A DNA stretch of 64,000 nt from the NCBI RefSeq assembly GCF_003449015.1, contig NZ_QRGD01000002.1:62001-126000 (forward strand). The letters are read 5' to 3'. Both the position numbers and the translations under genes were made by a program. Positions 1-8,469 of this stretch are shown in pieces (within the stretch, counting starts at the first letter, position 1; each line of letters opens with the position of its first letter). This DNA is from Aureibaculum luteum. Lineage in GTDB: Bacteria; Bacteroidota; Bacteroidia; Flavobacteriales; Flavobacteriaceae. The notes beneath the pieces were generated by a model. The model worked only from the letters and a program-made list of their open reading frames with translations. It was not told the origin of the DNA and ran no database searches.

Positions 1-63
1 ATAGAAACCGTGGTAAAAGGGATTCTTAAATCTCTAAGAAATTGTTTTCTTCTGGAGGATTGA
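1..63 (+). CDS. Possible 3' end of a gene entering from the left
   Basis: Frame 1 is open from the first base to a TGA at 61-63, giving about 20 C-terminal residues with no recognisable motif. It would converge on the prenyltransferase gene whose stop lies at 94. So short an open stretch can arise by chance, so this is only a suggestion that a plus-strand gene ends here. Confidence 0.25.
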   Translation: METVVKGILKSLRNCFLLED

Positions 64-93
64 GATCCTAATAAGATATTGTAATTTTTTAAT

Positions 94-1026
94 TTATCGG
101 TCAGCATAATAAATAGTTAAGGAGAGTATTACTATAGAAAAAATTCCTAATAGCATAATTAATTTTAATAGTCTACTTGCTCTAATATAATCTTTTTTAG
201 ACTTGGCATACAATATTTTTGTCATAAAATAGAGTAGGGGCAATAGCACTACAATTAGCATGTAAGCCAAAACAAATGGTACATTAGAAAAGCTGTTAAA
301 GCTATAGGATGTAATTATTATTAATGGAAAAAAACTGAGGGCAAAAATGACAGTATTTGCTCTTTTTCTACCTAAAATAATAGGTAGTGTTTTCATGTTC
401 ATGTATTTGTCACCATTTACATCTTCGGCATCCTTTACCATTTCACGTAACAGCATAAATATAAAGGCAAAAACAGCATAATCTATCAACACTCTAAAAG
501 CGTAATACTGTTTAATATCGTTTTCTTCAGTAACCATGGGAATGATGTCAAAAACACCAACAATTAGAATACTCATTGAAACTAATAATGATACGATTAC
601 ATTACCAATTAAAGGTCTTTTTTTTAAGTCTGAGTTATATACTTTTAATAATAAAATGGTAATTACAAAAATGGCTACAAAAGAAAGCTTGTCAACAGTG
701 TGAGCCACATATAATCCACATAACAGTCCTATACTGTTAAATATGTTATAGAGAAAGTTTGCTTGTTTTTTACTTATTTTTCGGCTCACTAAAACTTTGG
801 TAGGTTTGTTAATTTTGTCGGCTTCAACATCATAAATATCATTCATAATGTAACCTGCAGCTGCAATTATAAGCGTAGTAAAAACTAATATTGCAAAAGT
901 AACATTGGATAATGCTGTATCAATTGAAAAGGAAGGGAAATAAACATACTTAAATAGAATTTGAATAAGAGCTAACATTACCAAGTTCTTCCACCGAACA
1001 AGTTGAAAAAAAGAGCTCAATGTCAT
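94..1026 (-). CDS. UbiA-family prenyltransferase
   Basis: This is an integral membrane prenyltransferase of the UbiA superfamily, which moves a polyprenyl chain from its diphosphate to an acceptor inside the membrane. The first Asp-rich motif NDIYDVEAD is at residues 62-70. The second, DAEDVNGDK, is near residue 198. About eight hydrophobic segments surround them, and 310 residues is normal for the family. Flavobacterial homologues are often annotated as geranylgeranylglycerol-phosphate geranylgeranyltransferase, but the acceptor cannot be read from sequence. The ATG overlaps the smpB stop in an ATGA arrangement, so the two genes are probably co-transcribed and translationally coupled. Confidence 0.85.
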   Translation of the reverse strand: MTLSSFFQLVRWKNLVMLALIQILFKYVYFPSFSIDTALSNVTFAILVFTTLIIAAAGYIMNDIYDVEADKINKPTKVLVSRKISKKQANFLYNIFNSIGLLCGLYVAHTVDKLSFVAIFVITILLLKVYNSDLKKRPLIGNVIVSLLVSMSILIVGVFDIIPMVTEENDIKQYYAFRVLIDYAVFAFIFMLLREMVKDAEDVNGDKYMNMKTLPIILGRKRANTVIFALSFFPLIIITSYSFNSFSNVPFVLAYMLIVVLLPLLYFMTKILYAKSKKDYIRASRLLKLIMLLGIFSIVILSLTIYYADR

Positions 1027-1481
1027 TTATAGATTTTTTTTATCCTATCTAAATTTCTTTTGCTGTCTCTATCCTTTAATGTTTCTCGTTTGTCATAGAG
1101 TTTTTTACCCTTTGCCAACCCTATTTCTAGCTTAGCCCAACCTTTATCCGTTAGAAATAATTTAAGTGGAACGATGGTCAGTCCAACATTCTGTACTTCT
1201 TTTTGTAGTTTTTTTAATTCACGTTTATTAAGGAGTAAGCGGCGTTCACTTTTGGGTTTATGATTGTATATATTTCCATTAATATATTCTTCAATAAACA
1301 TATTAATAGCGAAAAGTTCACCTTTTTCATTAAACTCACAAAAGCTCTCCGTAATACGAGCTTTACTAGCTCTAATTGACTTTATTTCAGTACCTGTAAG
1401 TTGAATTCCAGCCACGTAAGTGTCTAAAATTTCATACTCAAAACGAGCTTTTTTGTTCCTTATGTTAATCTTTGGTTGCAT
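1023..1481 (-). CDS. smpB: SsrA-binding protein SmpB
   Basis: SmpB binds the tRNA-like domain of tmRNA and brings it to stalled ribosomes for trans-translation. The 152-residue length fits. The N-terminal half has the family's conserved GIQLTGTEIKSIR segment (near residues 25-37), the middle has KPKSERRLLL, and the C-terminus is the usual basic tail with KGKKLYDKRE and KDRD. The start MQPKINIRNKKA matches the normal N-terminus. The gene's TGA overlaps the downstream prenyltransferase ATG by four bases. No ssrA gene was noticed in this window. Confidence 0.97.
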   Translation of the reverse strand: MQPKINIRNKKARFEYEILDTYVAGIQLTGTEIKSIRASKARITESFCEFNEKGELFAINMFIEEYINGNIYNHKPKSERRLLLNKRELKKLQKEVQNVGLTIVPLKLFLTDKGWAKLEIGLAKGKKLYDKRETLKDRDSKRNLDRIKKIYK

Positions 1482-1679
1482 TACTACAAAATTAACTAAA
1501 ATTGGAAGATTAAAAAGATTAAAGCTTTAATATTTATAAGAAGAATTGACAATTTAAGGTTATCTCTAGATAATAGCTATGGCGTATATCGCTAATCACA
1601 ACATACTATGAGATTTTAGAATTTAGTTTTGGGCTAATAAGTTCTCCGTAATTATAAAATTTTGTATCGAATTGAATTA

Positions 1680-2177
1680 TTATTCCACATCGATCATAAC
1701 ATGCTCAATTATATCACCTTCTATAGTTACCAAATACAAATTATCATTATCGGTTTCATCTATATTTAAATATTCACCATTACCAACAAGTTTATTAGCA
1801 AAGCTAGGTATCGTATTACTGTGGCCAACAATTAGAATAGCTTTTCCTTTCGTATCTTTTAAAAATTGATCAACATCCAAATTATTCGGATGGTAATTCT
1901 GAACTGTCAGTTTTTTAGATTTAGCAATTGGAGCAACGGTTTGTAGCGTGCGATTATAATCAGTAGAATATATGGCATCTATTTTTAATTCATCAAAAAT
2001 ATTCTTCCATGATTTTGCTCTCTCTTTTCCTATTTTGTTGAGCTCTGGATTTTTATCAGTTGTATCAGTCTTCACTTTTTCGGCATGACGTATGAGATAA
2101 TAGGTAGTTTTTTCTTTTTGAGAAAATGCTGTAACTGTTATTGAAAACAGTAAAATGGCGATGAGATACTTTTTCAT
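1680..2177 (-). CDS. Secreted histidine phosphatase (SixA/phosphoglycerate mutase-like)
   Basis: The protein has 165 residues with an N-terminal signal peptide ending near FSQKEK. The branch-1 histidine phosphatase motif LIRHAEK follows directly (near residue 28), and the second catalytic histidine is in VGHSNT near residue 118. The intervening DAIYSTDYNRTLQTV carries the family Arg/Thr pair. Members hydrolyse phosphoesters through a phosphohistidine; the substrate here is unknown. The signal peptide suggests periplasmic or surface action. It appears to stand alone, with gaps of about 200 bp on both sides. Confidence 0.85.
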   Translation of the reverse strand: MKKYLIAILLFSITVTAFSQKEKTTYYLIRHAEKVKTDTTDKNPELNKIGKERAKSWKNIFDELKIDAIYSTDYNRTLQTVAPIAKSKKLTVQNYHPNNLDVDQFLKDTKGKAILIVGHSNTIPSFANKLVGNGEYLNIDETDNDNLYLVTIEGDIIEHVMIDVE

Positions 2178-2317
2178 TTAGTTGGTTAATTAGATCTTAA
2201 TTATTAGATATAAGTTGGTTAGCTATACCATAAACGTATTTATAACAGTTTTCTTATATATTAATTAATAATTAGGAGCGAAGCTAAAAACAAATTCTCA
2301 AGATCTATTTTATAACC

Positions 2318-2343
2318 AAAAAAAAACTGCCAAAGTAGGCAGC
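2318..2343 (-). terminator. Rho-independent terminator
   Basis: CTGCC at 2327-2331 pairs with GGCAG at 2338-2342. On the minus strand the hairpin is followed by a T-run (the A-run at 2318-2326). It lies just past the stop of the lipoprotein gene that ends at 2353. Confidence 0.75.
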
Positions 2344-2352
2344 TTGTATTCT

Positions 2353-2814
2353 TTAAATTTCTTTTGTCAAATTATCTTCGTTTTTTAAATAATACCTATT
2401 CTTAATAGAATCCATTTTTTTGAAGATTTCATCTACAGTATCATCATTGATTCTAAATCGTTTACTAAAGAAATCTTGATTGTAAAAATCGTGCATTTTA
2501 AACATATCTTCATTAAAGAAATCGTTAGCCATGATGCTATCTCTATGATTAAAATTATCATCAAATCCTATTTTAAATTGTTTGAAAAATTTTTGTTCTA
2601 AAATAGAATCATCTTTTATATTAGAATAGAAATAGGAGTATGTAGAATCAACACTAATTAAATTTCCATCTTCATCATATTCTTTATGAACACTACTGTT
2701 TATAATTGGTTCAATACTATCTAACTGAGTTTTTGTTTTATCAGTCTGTTTTTGACCGGTACAACTTGTTAACGAAAAAGTTAACAACACTGTAATTATT
2801 ATTAAGTTTTTCAT
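2353..2814 (-). CDS. Small lipoprotein of unknown function
   Basis: This 153-residue protein begins with a lipoprotein signal peptide whose lipobox is LTSCTGQ (Cys 18). The remainder is acidic and hydrophilic, rich in Asp, Asn, Phe and Lys, with repeated DxxFxxDxF-like patterns (residues 90-120: NDFFNEDMF, YNQDFFSKRF). No family is recognised. It precedes hsp20 in coordinate order, but each gene has its own terminator, so the two are probably separate units. A cell-envelope role is inferred only from the lipobox. Confidence 0.75.
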   Translation of the reverse strand: MKNLIIITVLLTFSLTSCTGQKQTDKTKTQLDSIEPIINSSVHKEYDEDGNLISVDSTYSYFYSNIKDDSILEQKFFKQFKIGFDDNFNHRDSIMANDFFNEDMFKMHDFYNQDFFSKRFRINDDTVDEIFKKMDSIKNRYYLKNEDNLTKEI

Positions 2815-2863
2815 TTTTATATAATTTTAATTAAATAAAAAAGGATAATTGTGATTTGATACT

Positions 2864-2892
2864 AAAAAAATGGGCGAATACTATTCGCCCAT
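2864..2892 (-). terminator. Rho-independent terminator of hsp20
   Basis: ATGGGCGAATA at 2870-2880 and TATTCGCCCAT at 2882-2892 form an 11-bp perfect stem with a one-base loop, or a slightly opened equivalent. On the minus strand the stem runs into a T-run (A-run at 2864-2870). It starts nine bases past the hsp20 stop. Confidence 0.8.
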
Positions 2893-2900
2893 ATTAATCA

Positions 2901-3341
2901 TTATTTTACCTCAATCAATCGAGCTGGTTTTGGTTTTGCTTCTTCACGTTTAGGAATTACAATACTCAATTCTCCATTAGTGTAAGTTGCTTTAATTTTA
3001 TCATTATCTACAATGTTTTTTGGTAAATTAAAACTTCTTTTAAAAGATTGATAACTGTACTCTCTTCGTGTATAATTATCTTTTTTTACTTCTCCCGAAG
3101 CGTCGGGATTCACTTTTTTTTCTGAGGAAATAGTCAATACATCATTATTTAAATCAATATTGAAATCTTTTTTGTCCATTCCCGGAGCTGCTAAATTTAC
3201 TGTAAATCCGTCTTCATCTTCTTTGATATTTACAGCAGGTAAACTTGTATTGGTTTCTGAAAAATTAGTTGAAGACCAATCTCTAAATAAATTGTCAAAT
3301 ACTGTTGGTATTACAGGAACACCATTGCTTTTTACTAACAT
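2901..3341 (-). CDS. Hsp20/alpha-crystallin small heat-shock protein
   Basis: Small heat-shock proteins hold unfolding proteins in a refoldable state in the cytoplasm. The 146 residues show a short N-terminal arm, then the alpha-crystallin domain from about residue 36 (AVNIKEDEDGFTVNLAAPGM) to the terminal strand GELSIVIPK near 125. The C-terminal tail KPKPARLIEVK carries an IxV-like anchor. A copy of the nearby TetR-type palindrome ACCAATTGGT lies about 58 bp before the start, so this gene may belong to that regulon. The ATG at 3341 gives the usual short N-terminus. Confidence 0.95.
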   Translation of the reverse strand: MLVKSNGVPVIPTVFDNLFRDWSSTNFSETNTSLPAVNIKEDEDGFTVNLAAPGMDKKDFNIDLNNDVLTISSEKKVNPDASGEVKKDNYTRREYSYQSFKRSFNLPKNIVDNDKIKATYTNGELSIVIPKREEAKPKPARLIEVK

Positions 3342-3397
3342 AATAATTTATTTTTAAATTAAACTTTTTTTATTTGTTAGGTGTAAAGCAAATTAAA

Positions 3398-3410
3398 TAC
3401 CAATTGGTGA
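3398..3410. promoter_or_regulatory. TetR-operator-like palindrome before hsp20
   Basis: The core ACCAATTGGT at 3399-3408 is a perfect 10-bp palindrome and equals the core of the large palindrome before the TetR gene (4657-4698). It lies upstream of hsp20 and downstream of the thioesterase gene. Flanking bases match less well than at the other two sites, so binding is uncertain. Confidence 0.45.
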
Positions 3411-3506
3411 TTTATGATATTTTGTCACTTTTTCATTTACGGTAAAGACATTTTGTCTCTTGATATCTAGGTGTTTATGACTTTATTTCAGGTTTTGAAG
3501 CCTAAA

Positions 3507-4004
3507 TTACAGAGAAATAGGGCTTTTAGTTTTTAAGCTCTTAATTCTATGCTCAAAAGTGCTGCTATTTTCTATTGGAAGACAAATGTCATGAAAAAGA
3601 TTTGTAAATGTTTCATCGTGTTTATCACGAGATTGTTTAGAAAAATTAAAATGTACGAATCCACACCAAATGACTGCTTTTAACTCCGTTTTATCTTTAT
3701 TATACATTCGCATTTCTGCGAGTAAATCTGTTTCTGAAAATCGGATTAATTGTGATTCTATAGTTACGGTTTCCATTAGAAACGCTGGACGTAAATAAGC
3801 AATCTGATTACTTGAAGAAACCCAGCTTTTTCCTGTTGTTTTTGCAAGTGCATAAATATCAACATCATAATGTTTAATAAGCATATCTTCACGATGATTC
3901 ATAAAGTAATTGATATAGCTCCCATTGTTTAAATGATTAAAGGGATCGCAATCTTGAAATCTAATTTTGGCTTGGTTCGTTACAATTTTTGGTAATTTTT
4001 TCAT
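3507..4004 (-). CDS. Acyl-CoA thioesterase, YbgC/4HBT hotdog family
   Basis: A single hotdog domain of 165 residues. Near residue 18 the motif FQDCDPFNHLNNGSYINYF supplies the catalytic Asp and the usual His-x-Asn of 4-hydroxybenzoyl-CoA-type thioesterases, which hydrolyse acyl-CoA thioesters. No signal peptide, so cytoplasmic. A TetR-type operator (4021-4036) lies 17 bp before its ATG, and the TetR gene lies directly upstream on the same strand. The gene is therefore a likely direct target of that regulator, perhaps responding to an acyl-CoA or fatty-acid ligand; that ligand is inference. Confidence 0.85.
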   Translation of the reverse strand: MKKLPKIVTNQAKIRFQDCDPFNHLNNGSYINYFMNHREDMLIKHYDVDIYALAKTTGKSWVSSSNQIAYLRPAFLMETVTIESQLIRFSETDLLAEMRMYNKDKTELKAVIWCGFVHFNFSKQSRDKHDETFTNLFHDICLPIENSSTFEHRIKSLKTKSPISL

Positions 4005-4020
4005 TGGTTTTTGTTTAAAT

Positions 4021-4036
4021 ATACCGATTGGTATAT
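4021..4036. promoter_or_regulatory. TetR operator between tetR and thioesterase
   Basis: ATACCGATTGGTATAT at 4021-4036 is an imperfect palindrome around ACCGATTGGT. It shares its outer bases and half-sites with the site at 4671-4684. It sits 17 bp before the thioesterase start and behind the tetR stop, as expected for a repressor site. Confidence 0.7.
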
Positions 4037-4053
4037 AATTAGTTAAAAAAATA

Positions 4054-4650
4054 TTACTCTTTTAGTTCATTGGAGATAATACTATCAATATGATGCGTTG
4101 TTTCTTTAAGGTAAGAATCATCATCCATTGTATACGTTAAAAATATGGCTCCTTGCAACATGGTATCAATTCGTTTAGCAAAAGTCATTGCGTTTATTTC
4201 TGTGTTAATTTCACCCGCTTTTATTCCATCTTCAATTAATGTTGCAATCTGATCTTGTATTTTTCGGACTACATATCGTACACGTTCTAATAAGGCAGTA
4301 TTCTGATTATTTGCATCAACACCAACATTAGTAATAGGGCATCCGCCAAGTTCTTTACTATAATTATAATAATTTCGATAGAAATCAGTAATTAAATACA
4401 ACTTTTCAATAGGGGAGTCATTTGTACTTAAATGTTCACCAATGCGTAGTAACATGCTTTTAACGTTGTAGTTAAACGCTGCTATTGCAAGTTCTTCCTT
4501 GTTTTCAAAATGACCATAAATAGCACCTTTGGTTAGGCTAGTGGCCAACGTGATATCGCTCATACTAGTTGCAGCATATCCATTCTGATTGAAAATAGGA
4601 GCCACGGTTTTTAAAATGTGTAGTTTGGTAAGTTCGGCCTTGGTTAACAT
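4054..4650 (-). CDS. TetR/AcrR-family transcriptional regulator
   Basis: The ATG at 4650 (MLTKAELTKLHIL) is chosen over an upstream TTG at 4677, because that TTG lies inside the operator palindrome and would add an atypical hydrophobic leader. The resulting 198 residues have the TetR N-terminal DNA-binding domain with GYAATSMSDITLATSLTKGA and IYGHFENKEEL, then an all-helical ligand-binding domain containing GGCPITNVG. That domain type occurs in AcrR/YcdC-like repressors. Palindromic sites before its own gene and before the thioesterase indicate autoregulation and local control. The inducer is unknown. Confidence 0.9.
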   Translation of the reverse strand: MLTKAELTKLHILKTVAPIFNQNGYAATSMSDITLATSLTKGAIYGHFENKEELAIAAFNYNVKSMLLRIGEHLSTNDSPIEKLYLITDFYRNYYNYSKELGGCPITNVGVDANNQNTALLERVRYVVRKIQDQIATLIEDGIKAGEINTEINAMTFAKRIDTMLQGAIFLTYTMDDDSYLKETTHHIDSIISNELKE

Positions 4651-4656
4651 AAAGCA

Positions 4657-4698
4657 AATATATAAAAAATATACCAATTGGTATATTTTTTATATATT
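4657..4698. promoter_or_regulatory. 42-bp perfect palindrome, TetR autoregulatory operator
   Basis: Every base from 4657 to 4677 pairs with its mirror base from 4678 to 4698, giving two uninterrupted 21-bp arms. The core is ATACCAATTGGTAT at 4671-4684 and the outer arms are A/T only. It ends six bases before the tetR ATG (4650), so a bound dimer would cover the promoter or start region. The core recurs at 4021-4036 and, in part, at 3398-3410 and 31049-31060. Confidence 0.8.
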
Positions 4699-4724
4699 AA
4701 GAAGTATTAAGCCCATATAGCTAT

Positions 4725-7097
4725 TTAATTATTAAGAGTTTCTTGAAATAGTTTGAAAATTCTACGGTATTCATCTCTCCAACTAGAAGCTTCTACAAAT
4801 CCATGACTTTCAACTGGAAATACTGCCATTTCCCAATTTTCTTTTTTAAGTTCAATAAGTCGTTGTGATAATTGTACAACATCTTGAAAATGAACATTGG
4901 TATCTACCATTCCATGTAAAATAAGTAAATTTCCTTTTAATCCTTCCGCAAATTTTATAGGCGAACTTCTGTTGTAAGCAATACTATCTTCTACAGGTGT
5001 ATTTAAAATAGGGGCGGTATAACCATGATTATAATTAGACCAATCTGCTACCGAACGTATTGCAGCTCCACTTTTAAATGTATCAGGGTATTTGAACATT
5101 GCCATTAAGGTTATAAAACCACCATATGATCCACCATAAATACCAATTTTATCTTTATTCACTCCTTGATTTTCTATAAGATATTTGGCTCCATCAATTT
5201 GATCATCTAAATCTTTACCGCCCATATGTCTATAAATACTGGTACGCCAATCGCTACCATAGCCTGAACTTGCTCTAAAATCAATTGCTAACACAGTATA
5301 GCCATTATCAACGAGCATATTATGAAACATATATTCTCTAAAATAAGAAGACCACCATTGGTGTACATTTTGTAAATAACCAGCACCATGAACAAATAGT
5401 ACGGCAGCACCATTATTTTTTTCAGCGGTTGGTTTTAATAGGGTAGCGGGTACATCAGTACCATCGCTACTTTTAAAACGTATTATTTCTGGTTGTTTCC
5501 AATTGTAGTCTTTAAAATCTTGTGTTACAGAATGTGTTAATTGTGTTATTTTACCATTCATTTTATTTGGCATTACATAAAGCTCCCAAGGTGTTGTACT
5601 ATTAGAATAACGAATAGCCAATTGCTTTTCATCTGGAGAAATGGTTACTTCATGACCACCTTTTAGTGTTGTAATTTGGGTCATTTTACCCGTTTTTATT
5701 GTTAAGTGGTAAAAATGCTGTTCAAAAGGACTTACTTTATTGGTAACTAAATAAAAAGATTTTTTGTTTTTGCTTAATGTGGTTTCTAAAACTTCATAAC
5801 TACCAGAGGTTACTGCGGTAATTTCACCAGTGTTTACATTAGCAATATAGATATGAGCATATCCCGTTTTTTCAGATTTAAACCATATCCTATTAGCGTC
5901 TATCCATTCTATTCTGCCTTGTGAAAACCATCCCACTTCAGGGCCGCCAATCCAAGCGTCGTCATGTTGTCTGTCAATTAAAGATAAATTACCCGTCGAT
6001 ACATCTAGGCTCATTATCCACCTGTCTTTATTATCTTCTGAAGTAATATTAACTACAGCTTTATTGTCATCAGAAAAAACTGGCGAGCCAATAGTTACAT
6101 TGCGAGGTTTTTTATATGTTGGATTAAATACAGAATCTTTGGGCGTATAATCTTTTAAAAATATTGGCTTGTCATAAATTCCCTCAATTTTATCCGTTTT
6201 TACTTGATAAATAGTGTCTTTTAGAATGTTGTAAATCCAAGTTTCTGAAGTTGATTGTTTGACACCAACTTTAGATCTAGTAGAAATATCTGTAGTATAA
6301 CCAGATGTTGTAACAAAATTTGGAACTACCGTATTTTTATTCTTTACTGGTGAATATAGACTATATACTACATAATTTAAATTGGGTGATATCTTTAAAC
6401 CTCTCAATCTTTTGCCTTCTAAATAAATTGCTCTTGGCCTTTTAACTTTAGTTAATTCTCTTCTGTATTTTGAGGCTTTTTGTACGTTTTCTCGATCTCC
6501 TAAAACTTGAAAATTTTGTAATTGCTGGTCTTTCAACCATTGGTCCTGTTCTGAAAGCTTTTTATCTTCTTTTGGTTTTTTACCAGTATTAAAATTAGTT
6601 AATTGAGTTGTGGTTCCTTCTGCAATATTCCATTTAAAAAAGTTTGAATTACTTTGGAATAAAATATCCTTTTCATCTCCAGAAAATAGGGGGTTGGTTT
6701 CATATGCTAAGGTATTCGTAACCTGTTTAACTGCGAGATTTTTAGTGTTTAATAAATAAATGTCTCCATTTTTTTCATATGCTTTCCAAAGATTATCACG
6801 GTTATAAATTCCATTACTCGTTTGTGCAAGTGATTCTTCTGTGCTTAATTTTTTAATAGTCTTCGTATTAATAGCTACTTTGTAACGAGATGAGATGGTG
6901 TCAGCTTCAGGATTCCAGCTAAAATAAATAGACTTACTATCGTCTGACCAACTGATGCGTTCAGGTAAGTGTCCAACAAAAGCATCACCTTTCATTATTT
7001 GATCTAAAGATAATGTTGATTCATTTTTTACTTGACCTAAACTGTTTAAACCTATGAGTAAACAGAGTAATAAAAGTGCTTTTTTAGAAATATTCAT
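4725..7097 (-). CDS. S9-family prolyl oligopeptidase / dipeptidyl peptidase IV-like
   Basis: This 790-residue secreted serine peptidase has an N-terminal signal peptide (MNISKKALLLLCLLIGLNSLG). A beta-propeller follows to about residue 540, and then an alpha/beta-hydrolase domain. The catalytic triad is visible: Ser 657 in GGSYGG, Asp 732 in GMVDTN and His 765 in ESHGF. The family removes dipeptides or cleaves small peptides after proline or alanine. Periplasmic or surface peptide use is likely. The gene ends just before the tetR palindrome; a 72-bp gap separates it from the upstream lipoprotein gene, so the two may share a transcript. Confidence 0.92.
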   Translation of the reverse strand: MNISKKALLLLCLLIGLNSLGQVKNESTLSLDQIMKGDAFVGHLPERISWSDDSKSIYFSWNPEADTISSRYKVAINTKTIKKLSTEESLAQTSNGIYNRDNLWKAYEKNGDIYLLNTKNLAVKQVTNTLAYETNPLFSGDEKDILFQSNSNFFKWNIAEGTTTQLTNFNTGKKPKEDKKLSEQDQWLKDQQLQNFQVLGDRENVQKASKYRRELTKVKRPRAIYLEGKRLRGLKISPNLNYVVYSLYSPVKNKNTVVPNFVTTSGYTTDISTRSKVGVKQSTSETWIYNILKDTIYQVKTDKIEGIYDKPIFLKDYTPKDSVFNPTYKKPRNVTIGSPVFSDDNKAVVNITSEDNKDRWIMSLDVSTGNLSLIDRQHDDAWIGGPEVGWFSQGRIEWIDANRIWFKSEKTGYAHIYIANVNTGEITAVTSGSYEVLETTLSKNKKSFYLVTNKVSPFEQHFYHLTIKTGKMTQITTLKGGHEVTISPDEKQLAIRYSNSTTPWELYVMPNKMNGKITQLTHSVTQDFKDYNWKQPEIIRFKSSDGTDVPATLLKPTAEKNNGAAVLFVHGAGYLQNVHQWWSSYFREYMFHNMLVDNGYTVLAIDFRASSGYGSDWRTSIYRHMGGKDLDDQIDGAKYLIENQGVNKDKIGIYGGSYGGFITLMAMFKYPDTFKSGAAIRSVADWSNYNHGYTAPILNTPVEDSIAYNRSSPIKFAEGLKGNLLILHGMVDTNVHFQDVVQLSQRLIELKKENWEMAVFPVESHGFVEASSWRDEYRRIFKLFQETLNN

Positions 7098-7169
7098 TGT
7101 CGAAATAAGATTGATTAATTAAAACCAAAGATAAGTTTTAATTTTCTAGTTGTTAAGGAAACGTAATTG

Positions 7170-8372
7170 CTACTCAATGTTTTCTAGTGGTATATGTACA
7201 TTAAAAGAAGCTCCATCTTGTCTTGGATTAATATTAACTAAAGAACTTGCAGCATACAAAACTTTTGGACTTCCATTTTCATCTATCAATAATTGAGGGC
7301 GTTCGAGTCGATTTACTTTTATAGTGTCATTAGAATTTAAAATAACTTCTTTTTTCATAAAAAATGGATGTGTTGGCTTAGTCCATTTTATACCATCTAT
7401 TGATTCTAGTAATGCTAATCCTGGCATTCCTTCCGTAATCAATCCGGAAAAATCTTTTACTACACTATAGAATTTTTTATGTTTAGAATGGTACCATACA
7501 TATGGATCTTCTGCAGAAGCAATTTTACCATCAGTATCTTTAAAGTCAAAAACAAAATTCTCAGTGGTCGTAAATGGGCCATTTGGTTTATCCGAAATGG
7601 CAATACCATGTACGCCTCGCCAATGCGGATTGTAAAAATTACCTTTAAAATAAAGTAAGAATTTACCATCTGATGGTCGCTGAACAACTGACGGATTTAC
7701 AACAATAATATTGTCAGGTTTTGGTGTTGTTCCTTCTGGTGAAGGGTTAATAATATTATTAGGTTTTACGCGAGTACGTGGACTTAATAAGGGGATATCG
7801 GGCCTTTTAAATTTCCCAGAGACTAAGTCATCAAAACTATCAAATTCTATAACACCAATTTTTTGATTCTGTTGAACGCGATTGCGTTTGTTTAATTTTT
7901 CACCCTTGGAACCTTTTGGTTGAATACCAGGATCTTTAGAGCCTACATAGTATAAATAATATTTATTATCAAAATATTTGACATGAGGATTGGTAACTAC
8001 TTGTGCATCCCACGCAATCGTATCACCGTCAAAACGTTTTCCCTTCAGTACAATTTTTTGAAATTTAAAGTTTCTATCTGGCTCATCTGAAACTGCGTAT
8101 GCAATCTTTGAATGTAGCACCCAGGAATCTGAGAATACAGGAATGGAATCTCCACACTCCCAAGTATTATAAAGCATGTGATATTTGTTATCTTTTCCTT
8201 TAATGACAGAACCTCCCCAAACAAACCGGTCAGGATCGTTTAAAACAGAAGGTCCTTTTAATATTTCACCTTCGACATGAGCATCAATTGATTTTGCCTT
8301 TATTTTCAATGTAAAATTTTTGTTTTTACTACAACTTAGTAGAAGTAGACAGCAAAAAAAAAGTATTCTCAT
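7170..8372 (-). CDS. Glycoside hydrolase (GH43-like five-bladed propeller) lipoprotein
   Basis: The 400-residue protein starts with a very short lipoprotein signal peptide; the lipobox is LLLLSCSK (Cys 14). Repeated propeller-like blades contain DPDRFVWGGSVIK, VTNPHVKYFDNKYYLYYVGS, NPSVVQRPSDGKFLLYFKGN and AEDPYVWYHSKHKKFYSVV. These resemble the acidic, aromatic blade motifs of GH43/GH32/GH130-type enzymes. The exact family and substrate cannot be fixed by eye. It is likely anchored in the outer membrane or periplasm. No SusC/SusD pair lies nearby, so it is not in a typical polysaccharide utilisation locus. Confidence 0.65.
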   Translation of the reverse strand: MRILFFCCLLLLSCSKNKNFTLKIKAKSIDAHVEGEILKGPSVLNDPDRFVWGGSVIKGKDNKYHMLYNTWECGDSIPVFSDSWVLHSKIAYAVSDEPDRNFKFQKIVLKGKRFDGDTIAWDAQVVTNPHVKYFDNKYYLYYVGSKDPGIQPKGSKGEKLNKRNRVQQNQKIGVIEFDSFDDLVSGKFKRPDIPLLSPRTRVKPNNIINPSPEGTTPKPDNIIVVNPSVVQRPSDGKFLLYFKGNFYNPHWRGVHGIAISDKPNGPFTTTENFVFDFKDTDGKIASAEDPYVWYHSKHKKFYSVVKDFSGLITEGMPGLALLESIDGIKWTKPTHPFFMKKEVILNSNDTIKVNRLERPQLLIDENGSPKVLYAASSLVNINPRQDGASFNVHIPLENIE

Positions 8373-8420
8373 TTTAATCGGTATTTGATTATTCTCAAAA
8401 GTAACTAATTGATTAAAATA

Positions 8421-8455
8421 AAAAAAATCAGACCGAGTGTGATCTGATTTTAATT
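8421..8455 (-). terminator. Terminator of the vWA fusion gene
   Basis: AAATCAGA and TCTGATTT arms flank a short GC-containing loop (about 8426-8450), and the minus strand continues into a T-run (A-run at 8421-8427). It starts about 20 bp past the stop at 8470. Confidence 0.65.
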
Positions 8456-8469
8456 TTAAAATTATGTAT

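Noticed and set aside
1560-1680. Possible insertion remnant near GCGTATATCGC
   Set aside because: The short palindrome stands alone without target duplication or transposase remnants, so evidence is too thin.
4651-4677. Longer N-terminus for the TetR protein starting at TTG 4677
   Set aside because: It would begin within the operator palindrome and add an unconserved hydrophobic leader; the ATG at 4650 gives the normal TetR start.
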